Shown here in pieces: positions 9,702-17,919 of a DNA stretch of 64,000 nt (the stretch's first letter is position 1; the number at the start of each line of letters is the position of its first letter). This DNA comes from Gammaproteobacteria bacterium (GTDB taxonomy: Bacteria > Pseudomonadota > Gammaproteobacteria > Nitrosococcales > Methylophagaceae), in assembly GCA_029882915.1 (NCBI GenBank), contig JAOUJZ010000003.1:61688-125687 (forward strand). Reading direction: 5' to 3'. The position numbers and the translations under genes are program-made. Below the pieces are notes generated by a model, which saw nothing but the letters and a program-made list of their open reading frames with translations, was not told the DNA's origin and ran no database searches.

Positions 9702-10712
9702 ATGACTAAAACTTTCAAAATCGTATCAGCACTTTTGATTATGCTGATATTGCTAACAACGGCTATCTGGCATCAATATGATCGTTTTATGACAACCCCT
9801 CTCATCGTCAATGAAGAAGGGTATGTTTATACGGTTAAGGCGGGAAGTAATTTGCAAAAGATAAGCCGAGAACTATACGCAACAGGCCTATCGAGCTTGC
9901 CACCAAATTACCTTTATTTTTATGGCCGTCTAAAAAGTAAAGCTCATTTGATTAAAGCAGGTGAATACCTGATTAAACCTGGTACCACGTTACCGCAATG
10001 TCTCGATCTATTAATCAGTGGCAAAGTCATTCAATATCCACTGACCATTGTTGAAGGTATGACTGCACAGCAGCTTATTAACATGCTTGTTGCTGACACG
10101 CGATTAAAAAATGAATTAACTGATACCAGCTTGAAACAGGTCATGATTACCCTTGGTCACCCAGATAAGCACGGCGAAGGGGAATTTTCTCCTGAGACCT
10201 ATTACTTCACAGCTGGCACTACAGACAAAGAAATTTTACGCCGTGCTCACCTAATGATGAGCGAAATCCTGGAAGAGAAATGGAAAAATAGAGCAGACAA
10301 CTTGCCCTATAAAACACCGTATGAAGCCTTAATCATGGCATCTATTATTGAAAAAGAATCTGGGATTGCAGAAGAAAGACCGCAAATAGCGGGGGTATTT
10401 GTTCGTCGACTGCAAAAGAGAATGCGCTTACAAACTGATCCAACCGTAATTTATGGATTAGGTAGTAAATTTGACGGTAATATACGTCGTAAAGATTTAA
10501 CGACAGATACACCCTATAATACCTATACTCGATATGGTTTACCGCCGACTCCCATTGCTTTGCCTAGTAAGGAATCAATTGACGCAGCATTGCATCCAGC
10601 ACCGGGTAATAGCCTGTATTTTGTTGCTACAGGTCATGAAGGTAGACATATATTCTCAGACACGTTAACTGCCCATAACAAGGCAGTAAGAAAGTATCAG
10701 TTGAAAAAATAA
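9702..10712 (+). CDS. mltG: Endolytic peptidoglycan transglycosylase MltG
   Basis: A 336-residue YceG-like protein with one N-terminal membrane anchor (about residues 7-24), a LysM-like region (residues 40-110) and a C-terminal catalytic domain. The active-site segment ASIIEKES holds Glu217 and Glu219, and QTDPTVIYGLG and NTY-RYGLPPTPI motifs follow. It cuts nascent glycan strands in the periplasm and so sets strand length. Its stop TAA shares a base with the tmk ATG. Confidence 0.95.
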   Translation: MTKTFKIVSALLIMLILLTTAIWHQYDRFMTTPLIVNEEGYVYTVKAGSNLQKISRELYATGLSSLPPNYLYFYGRLKSKAHLIKAGEYLIKPGTTLPQCLDLLISGKVIQYPLTIVEGMTAQQLINMLVADTRLKNELTDTSLKQVMITLGHPDKHGEGEFSPETYYFTAGTTDKEILRRAHLMMSEILEEKWKNRADNLPYKTPYEALIMASIIEKESGIAEERPQIAGVFVRRLQKRMRLQTDPTVIYGLGSKFDGNIRRKDLTTDTPYNTYTRYGLPPTPIALPSKESIDAALHPAPGNSLYFVATGHEGRHIFSDTLTAHNKAVRKYQLKK

Positions 10713-11332
10713 TGAACGGTAAATTTATTAGTATTGAAGGCATAGAAGGAGCAGGGAAGTCGACCCAACTGGCCTTTATCGAACGTTATTTGAAAGAAAA
10801 TGGCAAACAGCTTGTTGTGACGCGTGAACCAGGTGGAACTGAACTGGGAGAACAAATACGAACATTGCTACTCACACCCACTAAAACCAGTATGGCCGTA
10901 GACACCGAATTACTACTGATGTTTGCTGCCAGATCAGAACATGTCGCCCAAGTTATTAAGCCGGCACTGGAAAATGGCAACTGGGTATTATCAGATCGTT
11001 TTACCGATGCTACTTTTGCATATCAAGGTGGTGGCAGGGGTATTGACCGACAGCGAATTGCCGACATAGCAGACTGGACACTACATGGGCTACAGCCAGA
11101 TTTGACCTTGTTGTTTGACGTACCAGTGGAAGTCGGCCAGCAGCGAGTGCTAAGCCGTAATCAGGGTGTCGATCGTTTTGAACAGGAAAAAGTCGAATTC
11201 TTCCAGCGAATTAGAGACTGCTATTTACAACGTGCCCAGCAAGAACCAGAACGCATAAAAATAATTGATGCCAGTCAGTCTATTGCTCAAATAGAAGCAC
11301 AATTAACATTGATTCTTAAGCCATTACTATAA
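10712..11332 (+). CDS. tmk: Thymidylate kinase
   Basis: Phosphorylates dTMP to dTDP. P-loop EGIEGAGKST lies at residues 9-18, the DRF motif in LSDRFTDATFAYQGGGRG and the TREPGGT segment bind substrate; 206 residues is typical. It overlaps both mltG and holB by one base each, so it is within a tightly coupled operon. Confidence 0.96.
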   Translation: MNGKFISIEGIEGAGKSTQLAFIERYLKENGKQLVVTREPGGTELGEQIRTLLLTPTKTSMAVDTELLLMFAARSEHVAQVIKPALENGNWVLSDRFTDATFAYQGGGRGIDRQRIADIADWTLHGLQPDLTLLFDVPVEVGQQRVLSRNQGVDRFEQEKVEFFQRIRDCYLQRAQQEPERIKIIDASQSIAQIEAQLTLILKPLL

Positions 11333-12288
11333 TGTTATATCCTTGGCAAACTGAACAATGGCAACACTTCTGTCAGCAAAAGAAACAACAACGATTGTCA
11401 CACGCAATTGTGATTTCAGGTGTTGAAGGCATAGGGAAATCAGCGCTGGCCCACCACATGGCGGCGACCTTGTTGTGTGAGATTGAAGATGCCATCGAAC
11501 CCTGTGGTCAATGCCATAGCTGCCAATTATTCGTTTCTGGTGCTCATCCGGATCACATCGTCATTGAACCCGAAGAACCCGGAAAACAAATTAAAATTGA
11601 ACAAATTCGCAGACTCAAGGATAAGCAGGAATTAACACCGACGGTATCAAAATGGAAAACCGTTATTATTTCTCCAGCGGATAGTATGAACATCAATGCT
11701 AATAACAGCTTATTGAAATTGCTGGAAGAGCCGCAAGACAACACCTTGTTAATTTTAATTACCGCAAAACCTGAACGTTTGCCCATCACTATTTTGAGTC
11801 GGTGTCAGAAACTGATATTGTCACCGCCAGAGCGCGATATAACGATAAACTGGTTACAGCAGCAGGGCTCATTTGATGGCGATCTGATTAACCGATTATT
11901 GCCCTTGGCTAAAGGGGCACCGCTCACAGTATTAGCGATGACAGAGTCTGAGGTTCTTCTGCATATTCAACAGGTTGAGGTTGACTTTGAATCTTTGCTT
12001 AACGGCAATGCAAACCCTGTAATGCTGGCAAAGGATTGGCAGCAATATGATTTAACTATGGTGCTGAATCATCTACAGAATCTGATCCAGAAAGATATCG
12101 TTAATAGTCAAAATCAACTGGGCAATAGAGTGAATAGCAAACGATTTTGGCATATTTACGATTGCATCATCGCTGCAATAAAGCTACTATCGTCATCAAA
12201 TAACATTAACAAGGTATTGTTAATAGAGCAGTTTATGGTGTCAGTCATGGATGATAATCTGAGACATGGGGCAACTGTAAACAGATGA
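11332..12288 (+). CDS. holB: DNA polymerase III delta' subunit
   Basis: Clamp-loader subunit with an AAA+ fold. It shows a P-loop-like GVEGIGKSA near residue 30, the four-cysteine zinc module (CEIEDAIEPCGQCHSC) and the sensor segment ILSRCQ. 318 residues is close to E. coli HolB. Position between tmk and the pilZ-type gene is the conserved arrangement. The C-terminal third is poorly conserved, as is usual for the family. Confidence 0.92.
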   Translation: MLYPWQTEQWQHFCQQKKQQRLSHAIVISGVEGIGKSALAHHMAATLLCEIEDAIEPCGQCHSCQLFVSGAHPDHIVIEPEEPGKQIKIEQIRRLKDKQELTPTVSKWKTVIISPADSMNINANNSLLKLLEEPQDNTLLILITAKPERLPITILSRCQKLILSPPERDITINWLQQQGSFDGDLINRLLPLAKGAPLTVLAMTESEVLLHIQQVEVDFESLLNGNANPVMLAKDWQQYDLTMVLNHLQNLIQKDIVNSQNQLGNRVNSKRFWHIYDCIIAAIKLLSSSNNINKVLLIEQFMVSVMDDNLRHGATVNR

Positions 12289-12304
12289 ATTTAAGGTATA
12301 AAAT

Positions 12305-12658
12305 ATGGCGATGAATCCACGAAAAGGTATTTTGTCACTGAAAATCAGTGACGAGAACATGCTTTATCATGCCTATATGCCATTCTTAAAAAATGGCGGA
12401 ATCTTTATTCCTACCAATAAAGTCTATCAATTAGGTGAAGAAGTCTTTATTTTACTGACATTGATGAATGAGCCTGACAAAATTCCAATTGCTGGCACCA
12501 TTGCATGGTGTACTCCAAAAGGGGCTCAAGGCAATCAAGCCGCTGGTATTGGTGTGCATTTCAGTGATCTAGAAGATGCCGCTGTTGCTGTAAAAGGTAA
12601 AATCGAAAATTATCTGGCTGAACGACTAAAGTCAGATAAAGCCACCCACACAATGTAG
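12305..12658 (+). CDS. pilZ: Type IV pilus-type PilZ protein
   Basis: A 117-residue PilZ-fold protein with the features of Pseudomonas PilZ rather than c-di-GMP receptors: there is no N-terminal RxxxR motif and the usual D/NxSxxG is replaced by LKNGGIF. The C-terminal AAGIGVHFSD strand is typical. Founding PilZ is needed for type IV pilus assembly and does not bind c-di-GMP itself. The gene is found between holB and tatD across gammaproteobacteria, as here. Confidence 0.9.
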   Translation: MAMNPRKGILSLKISDENMLYHAYMPFLKNGGIFIPTNKVYQLGEEVFILLTLMNEPDKIPIAGTIAWCTPKGAQGNQAAGIGVHFSDLEDAAVAVKGKIENYLAERLKSDKATHTM

Positions 12659-12666
12659 ATAAATTC

Positions 12667-13437
12667 ATGTTTGTTGATTCACACTGCCACCTTAATTTGC
12701 TGGCGCAGGAAGAGGGTGGTCTTGACGCTGTTATCGCTCAGGCAAAAGAAAATCAAGTCGATCACATCGTCTGCATCGCTATTGATAAGGCGGGCTGTAA
12801 CGATGTCATCTCTATCGCGGAACACTATCCTGATGTTACCGCCACCGTTGGTATTCACCCCAATGTTGATAAACAAGAACAATTTTCTGTTGAAGAACTG
12901 GTATCGCTGGCACAACACGAGAAAGTGATTGCCATTGGTGAGACTGGACTTGACTATTTTCGGAGTGAAGGTGATTTGGAATGGCAGCGTGATCGCTTTC
13001 GTATCCATATTGATGCGGCAAAGCAACTCAAAAAACCATTAATCGTTCATACTCGTGAAGCACGTGACGACACAATGGCGATTCTGGAACAGGAAAATGC
13101 CAAGCATGCCGGCGGCATCATTCATTGTTTTACTGAAAATTGGCAAACAGCACAAAGAGCTCTGGATATCGGATTTTATATTTCACTTTCGGGTATTGTG
13201 ACTTTTAAAAATGCAGTTGAATTACAAGAAGTCGCTAAAAAACTTCCTTTAGATCGGATTTTAATCGAAACCGATGCGCCGTATTTGGCCCCTATGCCAC
13301 ATCGCGGCAAAACCAATAAGCCTGCGTACGTCAAACATGTGGCCGAATTTTTGGCTGAGCTACGTCAGGATAGTATCGAAAATATCGCCCAAAAAACAAC
13401 AGCCAATTTTCATCGGTTATTTCCAACAACTCAATAA
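12667..13437 (+). CDS. TatD-family metal-dependent hydrolase
   Basis: A 256-residue TIM-barrel hydrolase. Metal-site motifs are HCH at residues 6-8 (VDSHCHL), GETGLDY near 95, the His in LIVHTREA and IIHCFTEN, and the terminal Asp in IETDAPYLAP. E. coli relatives TatD, YcfH and YjjV are DNases or D-aminoacyl hydrolases; the location after holB/pilZ matches YcfH. Its stop overlaps the following lipase gene by one base. Confidence 0.93.
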   Translation: MFVDSHCHLNLLAQEEGGLDAVIAQAKENQVDHIVCIAIDKAGCNDVISIAEHYPDVTATVGIHPNVDKQEQFSVEELVSLAQHEKVIAIGETGLDYFRSEGDLEWQRDRFRIHIDAAKQLKKPLIVHTREARDDTMAILEQENAKHAGGIIHCFTENWQTAQRALDIGFYISLSGIVTFKNAVELQEVAKKLPLDRILIETDAPYLAPMPHRGKTNKPAYVKHVAEFLAELRQDSIENIAQKTTANFHRLFPTTQ

Positions 13438-14063
13438 TGATGCATCCAGCACATCAAATACGAATCGTTATAGTTTTCTTGTCTGTTGTCTGTCTAAGCA
13501 ACTGCTCTGACAGCCAGCCCAAACTATCTCCTTTACTTGAAGATGCAGTCATTCTAGGATTTGGAGATAGTTTAACCTTTGGTACTGGTGCTGATAGCAA
13601 AACAGAAAGCTACCCGGCAATTTTAGAGAAGCTTAGTGGTCGAACAGTCATTAATTCCGGTATTCCTGGTGAAATTACCCAACATGGACTGGAACGTTTA
13701 GTTGATGTTTTAGACCAATACTCTCCAGATCTGGTTATCTTATGTCACGGTGGTAATGATCTGATTCGACGTTTAGACAAACAACAACTTAAAAGTAACC
13801 TGGTCAAAATGATCAGCCTTATACAAAGCGTAGGGGCAGAAGTTGTTCTGATCGGCGTGCCAAATTTTAGTCTGACCTTGGGGGTGCCAGAGCTCTATGC
13901 AGAACTTGCCGAGAGTCACCACATACCGATTGATATAGAAACATTACCAGCGCTTGTACGTAGCCCATCATTAAAATCTGACAGCGTTCACCCGAATGCC
14001 GAAGGCTACAGACAATTGGCTCAAAATATTCATAGCCTGTTGCAAACATCGGGGGCATTGTAA
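13437..14063 (+). CDS. GDSL/SGNH esterase, TesA-like, probable lipoprotein
   Basis: A 208-residue SGNH hydrolase. Block I GFGDSLTFG holds the nucleophilic Ser, block II Gly is in NSGIPGE, block III is GGNDL, and the Asp/His pair is in SDSVHPNAEGY. It resembles thioesterase I/arylesterase TesA. The N-terminus has a hydrophobic segment ending LSNC at Cys23, an imperfect lipobox (Asn at -1), so it may be a periplasmic lipoprotein rather than the soluble periplasmic form. It is coupled to the TatD-family gene through TAATG. Confidence 0.87.
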   Translation: MMHPAHQIRIVIVFLSVVCLSNCSDSQPKLSPLLEDAVILGFGDSLTFGTGADSKTESYPAILEKLSGRTVINSGIPGEITQHGLERLVDVLDQYSPDLVILCHGGNDLIRRLDKQQLKSNLVKMISLIQSVGAEVVLIGVPNFSLTLGVPELYAELAESHHIPIDIETLPALVRSPSLKSDSVHPNAEGYRQLAQNIHSLLQTSGAL

Positions 14064-14167
14064 ATTCAGACGCCTGAATCTAAAAAAAGCAAATATCACA
14101 ATAACTTGCCATCGAAATTAAATGGGGAGTATAGTTAAGTTATTGTAAATAATGTGAGGTAGTTCAC

Positions 14168-15829
14168 ATGAATCGATTAAGCATGCAACCCCAATTCTTC
14201 TTCATCAGCATGTTAATTATGCTGTTTTCCCCAGCTGTAATGTCAGCACCGCCCTTTGTCCAGGGGCAAATAGCCGTTTATGCTGCGCCTTATGAAATTG
14301 AGGATTTGGAAGTCGTTAAATGGTTACCTAATGCTGGAATTAGTGTCCTTAAAGTCGAATCGGGCAGAGAGTGGGGACAGATCCAAAAACTTCGTAAACG
14401 TGGTTTCAAAACAGGCTTCAACTACATAGCACAAGCCAGCACAACACCTAATGACCAATTCTATCCCTATCAGTGGCATTTTCCTGCTGTTCAGTCTGAG
14501 CAGGCATGGGATATTTCAACAGGTAGTGATGTTGTCGTTGCCGTGCTTGATACCGGCCTTGTTGCTAACGGATCCGATGGCGTGAATGTCTGTAGTGGAG
14601 GGGGCTATGATATTGTTAATAATGACAGCAACCCTGCAGATGGCAGCAGTTTAAGTCACGGAACTCATGTTGCAGGTACTATTTCGCAGATCACCAGTTT
14701 TGATCCAACCACCTCTAATACAGGTGTAGCTGGATTGGCACCGGGTGCCTGTATTATGCCTGTTAAAGTGCTGAATGATTCTGGCAGTGGTACCTTTGCT
14801 GATATTGCCGACGGAATCATGTATGCAGTCAATAGTGGTGCACAGGTTATCAACATGAGCCTAGGTGTGAACGCTCGATATGGCATTACCAGTGATCCTT
14901 TGATTGATCCTGCCTTAGACAAGGCTCACGCGGCCGATGTGACCGTTGTTGCTGCTTCGGGTAATGACGGTAACCGTAAAAATGTCAGTTACCCTGCTAT
15001 TTATCCCAGCGTTATCGCTGTGGGTGCCACAGATCAACGCAATGTAGTGACTCGATATTCCAATAAAGGTACAGGCCTGGATATTGTTGCCCCGGGAGGT
15101 GACACGAGTCGTGATGATGATCAAGATGGTTATAGTGACGGAGTATTACAAGAAACACGTTATAACGGTACATGGGGTTATTACTTCCTGCAAGGCACTT
15201 CAATGGCATCTCCTCATGTTGCTGCGATTTCTGCATTGTTAATTTCAAACGGAATCACCAAACCAAACGATGTATTAGCAGCGCTAACTTCAACCAGCAA
15301 GGATTTAGGTGAAGCGGGTTATGATTCAAGTTATGGCTTTGGGCTCGTGCAAGCCTTTGATGCATTAAATGGGCTAACAATTGGGCCACCAGGCCCACCA
15401 GCACCGGCCAGTAATCCATTCCCAAGTGATAATGCAACGGCTGTCAGTGTTAACACTACGTTTAGCTGGCTTTCCGGTGCTGATACGACTACCAATCAAG
15501 TTTATTTTGGCACAAACACACTTGAATTCATCGGCGAGCAGTCAATAAACACTTATGATCCTGGGCCCCTACAACCCGATACGCTATATCAATGGCAGAT
15601 CATCGAAGTGAATGATTATGGCCAAACAGCAGGTTCAGTCTGGACATTTACCACTGAAAGTAGCAACACACAGTGCATTGATGCGGATGGCGATGGTTTC
15701 TGTGCAATACCTGATGGCAATGACTGTGATGACACCAATAGCCATGTGTATCCCGGACATAATGATACAAAAGGTCGATGGGGAAAGGATGGTCTCGACA
15801 ATAACTGCAATGGCATTATTGATGGTTAA
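14168..15829 (+). CDS. Secreted subtilisin-like (S8) protease with C-terminal MopE-like metal-binding motif
   Basis: A 553-residue exported protease. A Sec signal peptide covers about residues 1-26. The S8 catalytic triad is Asp128 (VLDTGL), His164 (SHGTHVAG) and Ser345 (GTSMASPH), with the oxyanion Asn266 in ASGNDGN. After the catalytic domain, residues about 410-497 form a fibronectin-like or Ig-like segment, and residues 503-553 are an Asp/Asn/Cys-rich tail with DADGDGF, NDCDD, YPG and DGLDNNCNG elements, the pattern of the MopE-type putative metal-binding repeat. It stands alone after a 104-base gap and its substrate is unknown. Confidence 0.9.
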   Translation: MNRLSMQPQFFFISMLIMLFSPAVMSAPPFVQGQIAVYAAPYEIEDLEVVKWLPNAGISVLKVESGREWGQIQKLRKRGFKTGFNYIAQASTTPNDQFYPYQWHFPAVQSEQAWDISTGSDVVVAVLDTGLVANGSDGVNVCSGGGYDIVNNDSNPADGSSLSHGTHVAGTISQITSFDPTTSNTGVAGLAPGACIMPVKVLNDSGSGTFADIADGIMYAVNSGAQVINMSLGVNARYGITSDPLIDPALDKAHAADVTVVAASGNDGNRKNVSYPAIYPSVIAVGATDQRNVVTRYSNKGTGLDIVAPGGDTSRDDDQDGYSDGVLQETRYNGTWGYYFLQGTSMASPHVAAISALLISNGITKPNDVLAALTSTSKDLGEAGYDSSYGFGLVQAFDALNGLTIGPPGPPAPASNPFPSDNATAVSVNTTFSWLSGADTTTNQVYFGTNTLEFIGEQSINTYDPGPLQPDTLYQWQIIEVNDYGQTAGSVWTFTTESSNTQCIDADGDGFCAIPDGNDCDDTNSHVYPGHNDTKGRWGKDGLDNNCNGIIDG

Positions 15830-15871
15830 CACTGAATAAATAACTGTGTAACGAGAGGGGGAAGAGAGGCC

Positions 15872-16603
15872 ATGAATAAGATTTTGGCATTGATATATGG
15901 TGCGGTATGCTATTTAGTGTTTTTCGCTACCTTCCTTTATTCCATAGGCTTTGTCGGAAATTTACTGGTCCCTAAAAGTATTGATTCAGGTGCGCAGTCC
16001 GATTTTACCAATGCAATTATTACCAACCTGTTGCTGTTGAGCTTATTTGCAGTACAACACACCGTAATGGCAAGGCCAGCCTTTAAAAACTGGTGGACAC
16101 GCATCATTCCCTTTGTCATAGAGCGCAGTACTTACGTATTATTATCCTCTGTCGTTTTGATTGTCTTGTTCTGGTTATGGCAACCGATGACTACAGTCAT
16201 ATGGTCTGTAGACAACGCAACTGGACGAGGCGTGTTATGGGCACTATTTGCTGCTGGCTGGCTGATTGTGCTGATCAGTACGTTTTTAATCAGTCATTTT
16301 GAATTGTTTGGCTTAAGTCAGGTGTACCGATATTTAACAGGACAAGAAGCTAGATCGATAGGCTTTGAAACACCATCACTATATCAATATGTTCGTCATC
16401 CAATCATGCTGGGTTTTGTTATTGCCTTTTGGGCCACACCAGATATGTCATTAGGACATTTGATATTCGCAATCATGACCACAGCTTATATATTAATTGC
16501 CATACAGTTTGAAGAAAACGACCTGGTTAAAGCTCATGGTGAAAGCTACAGCATTTATCAAAGACAGGTTTCAATGATAGTTCCATGGCCATTTAGAAAA
16601 TAA
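15872..16603 (+). CDS. NnrU/isoprenylcysteine methyltransferase-type membrane protein, candidate methanethiol S-methyltransferase (MddA)
   Basis: A 243-residue protein with five to six hydrophobic segments. The C-terminal part has the SAM-binding pattern of membrane methyltransferases: YQYVRHPIMLGF, then EENDL and the final YxxYxxxV arrangement (ESYSIYQRQVSMIVPW). The N-terminal VPKSIDSG stretch resembles proteins annotated NnrU-like or MddA, which methylate methanethiol to dimethyl sulfide. I cannot separate MddA from other family members by eye, so the specific substrate is an inference; a role in methylated-sulfur metabolism would suit a Methylophaga-like host. A Shine-Dalgarno sequence is present (GAGAGG). 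Confidence 0.68.
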   Translation: MNKILALIYGAVCYLVFFATFLYSIGFVGNLLVPKSIDSGAQSDFTNAIITNLLLLSLFAVQHTVMARPAFKNWWTRIIPFVIERSTYVLLSSVVLIVLFWLWQPMTTVIWSVDNATGRGVLWALFAAGWLIVLISTFLISHFELFGLSQVYRYLTGQEARSIGFETPSLYQYVRHPIMLGFVIAFWATPDMSLGHLIFAIMTTAYILIAIQFEENDLVKAHGESYSIYQRQVSMIVPWPFRK

Positions 16604-16642
16604 TCACAGAGCCCTTGAGTTGGCGAGCTAAGAGCTTTGTTA

Positions 16643-16675
16643 AAACCCTATATTGCAATTTTGCAATAAGGGTTT
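16643..16675. repeat. Imperfect inverted repeat before the Met-rich protein gene
   Basis: AAACCCT (16643-16649) and ATTGCAA (16652-16658) pair with TTGCAAT (16661-16667) and AGGGTTT (16669-16675), giving a 14-base-pair dyad with a small internal asymmetry and a two-base centre. There is no T-run. It may be a terminator for the upstream gene or an operator for the downstream one, whose ATG is 24 bases further on. Confidence 0.5.
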
Positions 16676-16698
16676 CATAAATTCTGAAGGAGTCGATA

Positions 16699-17091
16699 AT
16701 GAAAATATTTGTTAGCAGTATTTTGATGACGATTTTAATTTCCATGCCTGTACTTGCTGATACGCATATGCGAGGAGAGGACATGGGCAGTGAGCAGATG
16801 ACAAAACTAAATCTGCATATGCACGAAATGGAAGCGCTTACAGAAAGGATTCACCAAGAAAAAAATTCTGGACAGCATAAACACATGATGGGACGACACA
16901 TGGAAATGATGCAGGAAGGCATGCACATGATGAATGGCGATATGGGTAGTATGGGAGGAAAAGAAAACAAGGAATCCTCTTCTATGAGAATGGATGACTG
17001 CATGGGAATGAGAGGACAACGGATGAATATGATGCAAATGATGATGGGGCAAATGATGGAGCATATGAAGATGATGCAAAATAATGAATGA
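16699..17091 (+). CDS. Met/His-rich periplasmic protein, candidate copper-binding
   Basis: A 130-residue protein with a Sec signal peptide (cleavage after VLA, about residue 20). The mature chain has about 30 methionines plus several histidines and one cysteine, in clusters such as HMHEM, HKHMM, HMEMMQ and MQMMMGQMMEHM. Met-rich periplasmic segments of this kind bind Cu(I) or Ag(I) in other proteins, but no named family is recognised. The composition is strongly selected, and the signal peptide and Shine-Dalgarno sequence (GAAGGAG) make the + strand reading real; the antisense His-rich frame is a shadow. Confidence 0.72.
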   Translation: MKIFVSSILMTILISMPVLADTHMRGEDMGSEQMTKLNLHMHEMEALTERIHQEKNSGQHKHMMGRHMEMMQEGMHMMNGDMGSMGGKENKESSSMRMDDCMGMRGQRMNMMQMMMGQMMEHMKMMQNNE

Positions 17092-17302
17092 CGTAAAAGT
17101 TAATCATTATCTGAACTTACATCTTACAAATCGGGCGTAAAAAAACCAATCATAATAGCGCCGCACAGAAGAAATTACAGTTCTAAATACACTCATAATT
17201 GATATGGATGCCTTGCCTCGATAATATTTAGTTGATTTCCTGTAAGAAGTTCTCTATATTTTCTCTACTCATTATTTTCTCATTTTGTGAAAGGTAGAGA
17301 AT
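17092..17302. other. Intergenic region upstream of lexA
   Basis: A 211-base gap after the Met-rich gene. I see no gene in it and no convincing terminator; the last 70 bases hold the lexA promoter and candidate operator. Confidence 0.6.
17232..17268 (+). promoter_or_regulatory. lexA promoter with candidate non-canonical LexA operator
   Basis: TTGATT at 17232-17237, a 17-base spacer and TATATT at 17255-17260 form a good sigma-70 promoter. A heptamer TTCTCTA occurs twice, at 17250-17256 and 17261-17267, flanking and overlapping the -10; its complement (TAGAGAA) recurs at 17295-17301 next to the start codon. No E. coli-type CTG-N10-CAG SOS box is seen, so this repeat is the candidate self-regulatory site. 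Inference. Confidence 0.5.
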
Positions 17303-17914
17303 ATGCTTACACAACGACAACAAGATACCCTCGATTTTATTCGTAACTACATTCAAGAATTTGGCAAAGCACCGCTGGTTTCAGAAATTGCCGAAGGGTT
17401 AAACCTTACCTCGCAAGGCACCACTCATCGTTATATTCAGGCTTTAGTGGATGAAGGCGTGTTAGAACGTCTGGTCGGTCGTACTCGTGGCCTACGGCTA
17501 GTTGGGCAGGAATCAGGCAATGATGAACCTGAAGCCGTCACACTCCCAGTCATGGGTAAAATAGCCGCTGGCCGTTTGGTAGAAGCCGTGCCTGATGAAT
17601 CAGAAATCGATCTGGGCGAAATGTTTTCCGGCAAAGGCCGCTTTGTGCTTAAAGTGAATGGCGACTCAATGATAGACAAGGCCATCATGTCGGGTGACTG
17701 GGTGGTGATTCAATCCCAACAAACAGCGCGTCATGGTGACATTGTGGTGGCGTTGATTGATGGGTATGACGCCACCTTAAAAACATTATTATTGAATGAT
17801 GACGGTACCATTACCTTAATGCCTGCCAATGTGAACTATGAGCCTGTCACCTTGCCTGCACAGCGGGTAGCCATTCAAGGAGTGGTAGTGGGTCAACTGC
17901 GTACCTATCCTTAA
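17303..17914 (+). CDS. lexA: SOS repressor LexA
   Basis: A 203-residue LexA. An N-terminal winged helix-turn-helix covers residues 1-66, and the C-terminal S24 domain shows the Ala89-Gly90 autocleavage bond in GKIAAGRL, nucleophile Ser122 in GDSMID and general base Lys160 in ATLKTL. The recognition helix (LTSQGTTHRYIQAL) differs from that of E. coli LexA (RSPNAAEEHLKAL), consistent with the absence of a canonical SOS box upstream. It is five bases from a Y-family polymerase gene, so the pair forms a self-repressed mutagenesis operon. A second lexA elsewhere in the genome is possible. Confidence 0.9.
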   Translation: MLTQRQQDTLDFIRNYIQEFGKAPLVSEIAEGLNLTSQGTTHRYIQALVDEGVLERLVGRTRGLRLVGQESGNDEPEAVTLPVMGKIAAGRLVEAVPDESEIDLGEMFSGKGRFVLKVNGDSMIDKAIMSGDWVVIQSQQTARHGDIVVALIDGYDATLKTLLLNDDGTITLMPANVNYEPVTLPAQRVAIQGVVVGQLRTYP

Positions 17915-17919
17915 CCAAT

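Noticed and set aside
14064..14090. Small hairpin ATTCAG-ACGC-CTGAAT after the GDSL esterase gene as terminator
   Set aside because: The stem is only 6 bases and is followed by A, not T, on the transcribed strand.
16643..16675. CueR/MerR-type operator for the Met-rich gene
   Set aside because: The dyad does not match the known CueR consensus and is not placed between a clear -35 and -10; kept only as an inverted repeat.
16807..17079. Minus-strand His-rich open frame
   Set aside because: It is the antisense of the Met-rich gene: ATG codons read as CAT (His) on the other strand. It has no Shine-Dalgarno sequence, and the plus-strand frame has a signal peptide.
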